Assembly (NCBI RefSeq): GCF_018687075.1
Contig: NZ_CP061285.1
Coordinates: forward strand, 744,001 to 808,000
Source: Polynucleobacter sp. MWH-UH35A
GTDB lineage: Bacteria > Pseudomonadota > Gammaproteobacteria > Burkholderiales > Burkholderiaceae
Direction: 5' to 3'
Length of the DNA stretch: 64,000 bases
The notes beneath the pieces are model-generated. The model saw only the letters and a list, made by a program, of their open reading frames with translations, ran no database searches and was not told the origin of the DNA. Both the position numbers and the translations under genes were made by a program. Shown one piece after another: positions 62,198-64,000 of the stretch (position 1 is its first letter; every line of letters starts with the position of its first letter).

Positions 62198-64000
62198 ATG
62201 CTTGTAGTTACTCTACCCGATGGGTCAAAACGTGAGTTTGAGGCCCCAGTTCGCGTTGCTGATGTTGCGCAGAGCATTGGTAGTGGTCTTGCAAAAGCTG
62301 CTTTAGGCGGCATTGTGGACGGCAAGATGGTCGATACCAGTTTTGTAATCGATAAAGACAGTCAACTTGCCATCATTACTGATAAGAGTCCAGAGGCGCT
62401 AGAAATTGTGCGTCACTCTACTGCGCATTTACTTGCCTATGCCGTAAAAGAATTATTTCCTGAAGCGCAAGTCACTATTGGTCCAGTTGTAGAGAATGGT
62501 TTTTACTATGACTTCTCTTATCAACGTCCATTTACGCCTGATGACTTGGTTGCCTTAGAGAAGAAAATGACTGAGCTTGCTAAAAAAGATGAGCCAGTAA
62601 TTCGAAGCGTGATGCCGCGTGATGAGGCGGTTAAGTTCTTTAAAGATCAAGGCGAGAACTACAAAGCAGAATTAATTGCCAGCATTCCACAAGGTGAAGA
62701 CGTCTCGCTGTATGCCGAAGGTAAGTTCACGGATTTATGCCGCGGACCTCACGTGCCATCCACTGGAAAGCTGAAGGTATTTAAGTTGATGAAGCTTGCT
62801 GGCGCTTACTGGCGTGGTGATAGCAAGAATGAGGTGTTGCAGCGTATCTACGGCACTGCCTGGCTACGCAAGGAAGATCAAGATGCTTACCTACATATGC
62901 TTGAAGAGTCTGAGAAGCGTGATCATCGCCGTCTCGGTAAGCAACTCGATTTATTTCACTTCCAAGAAGAAGCTCCCGGATTAATTTTCTGGCATCCAAA
63001 AGGTTGGTCGATTTGGCAAGAAGTTGAGCAGTACATGCGTCGCGTGTATCAGCAAGAAGGCTATCAAGAAGTGAAAGCCCCACAAATTTTGGATCGTGGT
63101 CTATGGGAAAAATCGGGCCACTGGGAAAATTACAAAGAGAATATGTTTACGACAGAGTCGGAGAATCGTGCGTATGCATTAAAGCCGATGAACTGTCCCG
63201 GTCACGTACAAATTTACAACTCTGGTTTGCATAGCTATCGCGAATTGCCATTGCGTTTTGGTGAGTTTGGTCAATGTCATCGCAATGAACCATCTGGTGC
63301 CTTGCATGGTTTAATGCGCGTGCGCGGTTTTACGCAAGATGATGGTCATATTTTCTGTACCGAAGACCAAATTCAATCTGAAGTGGCGGCTTTCGATAAA
63401 GCAGTGCGTGCGGTGTATCAAGATTTTGGTTTTACCGAGGTGGCTGTGAAGCTCGCTTTACGTCCAGCCAAGCGTGTAGGTGATGACGCTATTTGGGATA
63501 AGGCGGAAGAGGCTCTTCGTGGTGCATTAAAGGCTTCTGGTCAGGAATGGGAAGAATTGCCTGGCGAGGGTGCTTTTTACGGTCCGAAGATCGAATATCA
63601 CCTCAAGGACTCCATTGGACGTACTTGGCAGTGCGGCACGATACAGGTCGATTTCTCCATGCCAGCCCGTTTGGGTGCTGAATATGTGGCTGAGGACAAT
63701 AGCCGTAAGACGCCAGTGATGCTCCACAGGGCAATTGTGGGCTCTTTAGAGCGTTTTATTGGCATTTTGATCGAAAATCACGCTGGAAATATGCCTGTTT
63801 GGCTTGCTCCGACCCAGGCTGTAGTGCTCAATATCTCAGGAAATTCTGCTGCATATGCACAACAAGTGCAGCAATTGCTGAAAAAACAAGGGTTTAGAGT
63901 CGAATCGGATTTGCGGAACGAGAAAATTACGTATAAAATACGCGAGCACGCATTACAGAAGATCCCGTTTTTGCTAGTTGTAGGGGATAAAGAATCTGAA
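62198..64000 (+). CDS. thrS: Threonyl-tRNA synthetase (5' part, runs off the window)
   Basis: ThrS charges tRNA-Thr. The visible 601 codons cover an N-terminal TGS domain ([17 protein letters not shown]), the editing domain with [16 protein letters not shown] and CRGPHVP, and the class II core with the zinc site in [40 protein letters not shown] (motif 2) and [16 protein letters not shown] (motif 3). The anticodon-binding domain starts at [13 protein letters not shown]. The frame is open at the end, about 35-40 residues before a normal C-terminus. Confidence 0.97.
   Translation, partial: MLVVTLPDGSKREFEAPVRVADVAQSIGSGLAKAALGGIVDGKMVDTSFVIDKDSQLAIITDKSPEALEIVRHSTAHLLAYAVKELFPEAQVTIGPVVENGFYYDFSYQRPFTPDDLVALEKKMTELAKKDEPVIRSVMPRDEAVKFFKDQGENYKAELIASIPQGEDVSLYAEGKFTDLCRGPHVPSTGKLKVFKLMKLAGAYWRGDSKNEVLQRIYGTAWLRKEDQDAYLHMLEESEKRDHRRLGKQLDLFHFQEEAPGLIFWHPKGWSIWQEVEQYMRRVYQQEGYQEVKAPQILDRGLWEKSGHWENYKENMFTTESENRAYALKPMNCPGHVQIYNSGLHSYRELPLRFGEFGQCHRNEPSGALHGLMRVRGFTQDDGHIFCTEDQIQSEVAAFDKAVRAVYQDFGFTEVAVKLALRPAKRVGDDAIWDKAEEALRGALKASGQEWEELPGEGAFYGPKIEYHLKDSIGRTWQCGTIQVDFSMPARLGAEYVAEDNSRKTPVMLHRAIVGSLERFIGILIENHAGNMPVWLAPTQAVVLNISGNSAAYAQQVQQLLKKQGFRVESDLRNEKITYKIREHALQKIPFLLVVGDKESE

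Noticed and set aside
1..64000. Mobile elements, prophage, CRISPR arrays, rRNA genes
   Set aside because: No transposase, integrase, repeat array or rRNA segment was found by reading the sequence and the encoded proteins.

Overview
The window looks like a chromosomal stretch of a free-living betaproteobacterium of the order Burkholderiales. It most resembles a small-genome freshwater lineage such as Polynucleobacter. This is inferred from gene order (asd-fimV-truA-trpF-trpB-trpA-accD-folC-SPOR-cvpA-purF-metZ, and tRNA-Val before thrS), very tight spacing and moderate GC. No database search was possible. I see no insertion sequences, phage genes or CRISPR arrays.

Positions 1-19.9 kb are core metabolism, all on the + strand. 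The order is the end of sdhA, sdhB, sdhE and citrate synthase; leuC, a small lipoprotein, leuD and leuB; asd, a short FimV-like protein and truA; trpFBA, accD, folC, a SPOR protein, cvpA, purF and metZ; then a methyltransferase and a Crp/Fnr-family regulator.

Positions 20.7-48.9 kb are largely a sulfur-oxidation island. It holds a HiPIP, several rhodaneses, a TsdA-like thiosulfate dehydrogenase, five YeeE/YedE-type transporter ORFs, a small exported protein with NPCGP repeats, a BigR/SqrR-like ArsR regulator, modBC, a second ArsR regulator (SoxR-like) and soxCDYZAXB. These are followed by a DsrE-like protein, a SoxH-like metallo-hydrolase and a monoheme cytochrome. Thiosulfate would be imported or bound, then oxidised to tetrathionate (TsdA) or to sulfate (Sox), with electrons passing to c-type cytochromes and HiPIP. 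ModBC probably supplies molybdate for SoxC. A thioesterase, a tRNA 2-selenouridine synthase and an RND/TolC/thioredoxin group interrupt the island, which ends with a rhodanese-OsmC pair and a 44-residue membrane protein.

Regulatory DNA in the island is unusually readable. The tsdA promoter and the promoter of the 44-residue protein share one architecture: an FNR-type box, 21 bp, then a good -10 element. The box is perfect at the second promoter. The Crp/Fnr protein at 19.9 kb carries the FNR recognition residues but only three of the four cluster cysteines. A perfect 11-bp inverted repeat covers the promoter of the first YeeE/YedE pair and fits a BigR/SqrR-type repressor.

Positions 49-64 kb return to general metabolism: glutaryl-CoA dehydrogenase, YhhQ, the ABC-F protein YbiT, DUF1289, a FemAB/GNAT-like protein, GloA, ETF-quinone oxidoreductase, ScoAB, a cation-diffusion-facilitator fused to an alpha/beta hydrolase, RelA, tRNA-Val(GAC) and the start of thrS. 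No stretch longer than about 300 bases lacks a gene.
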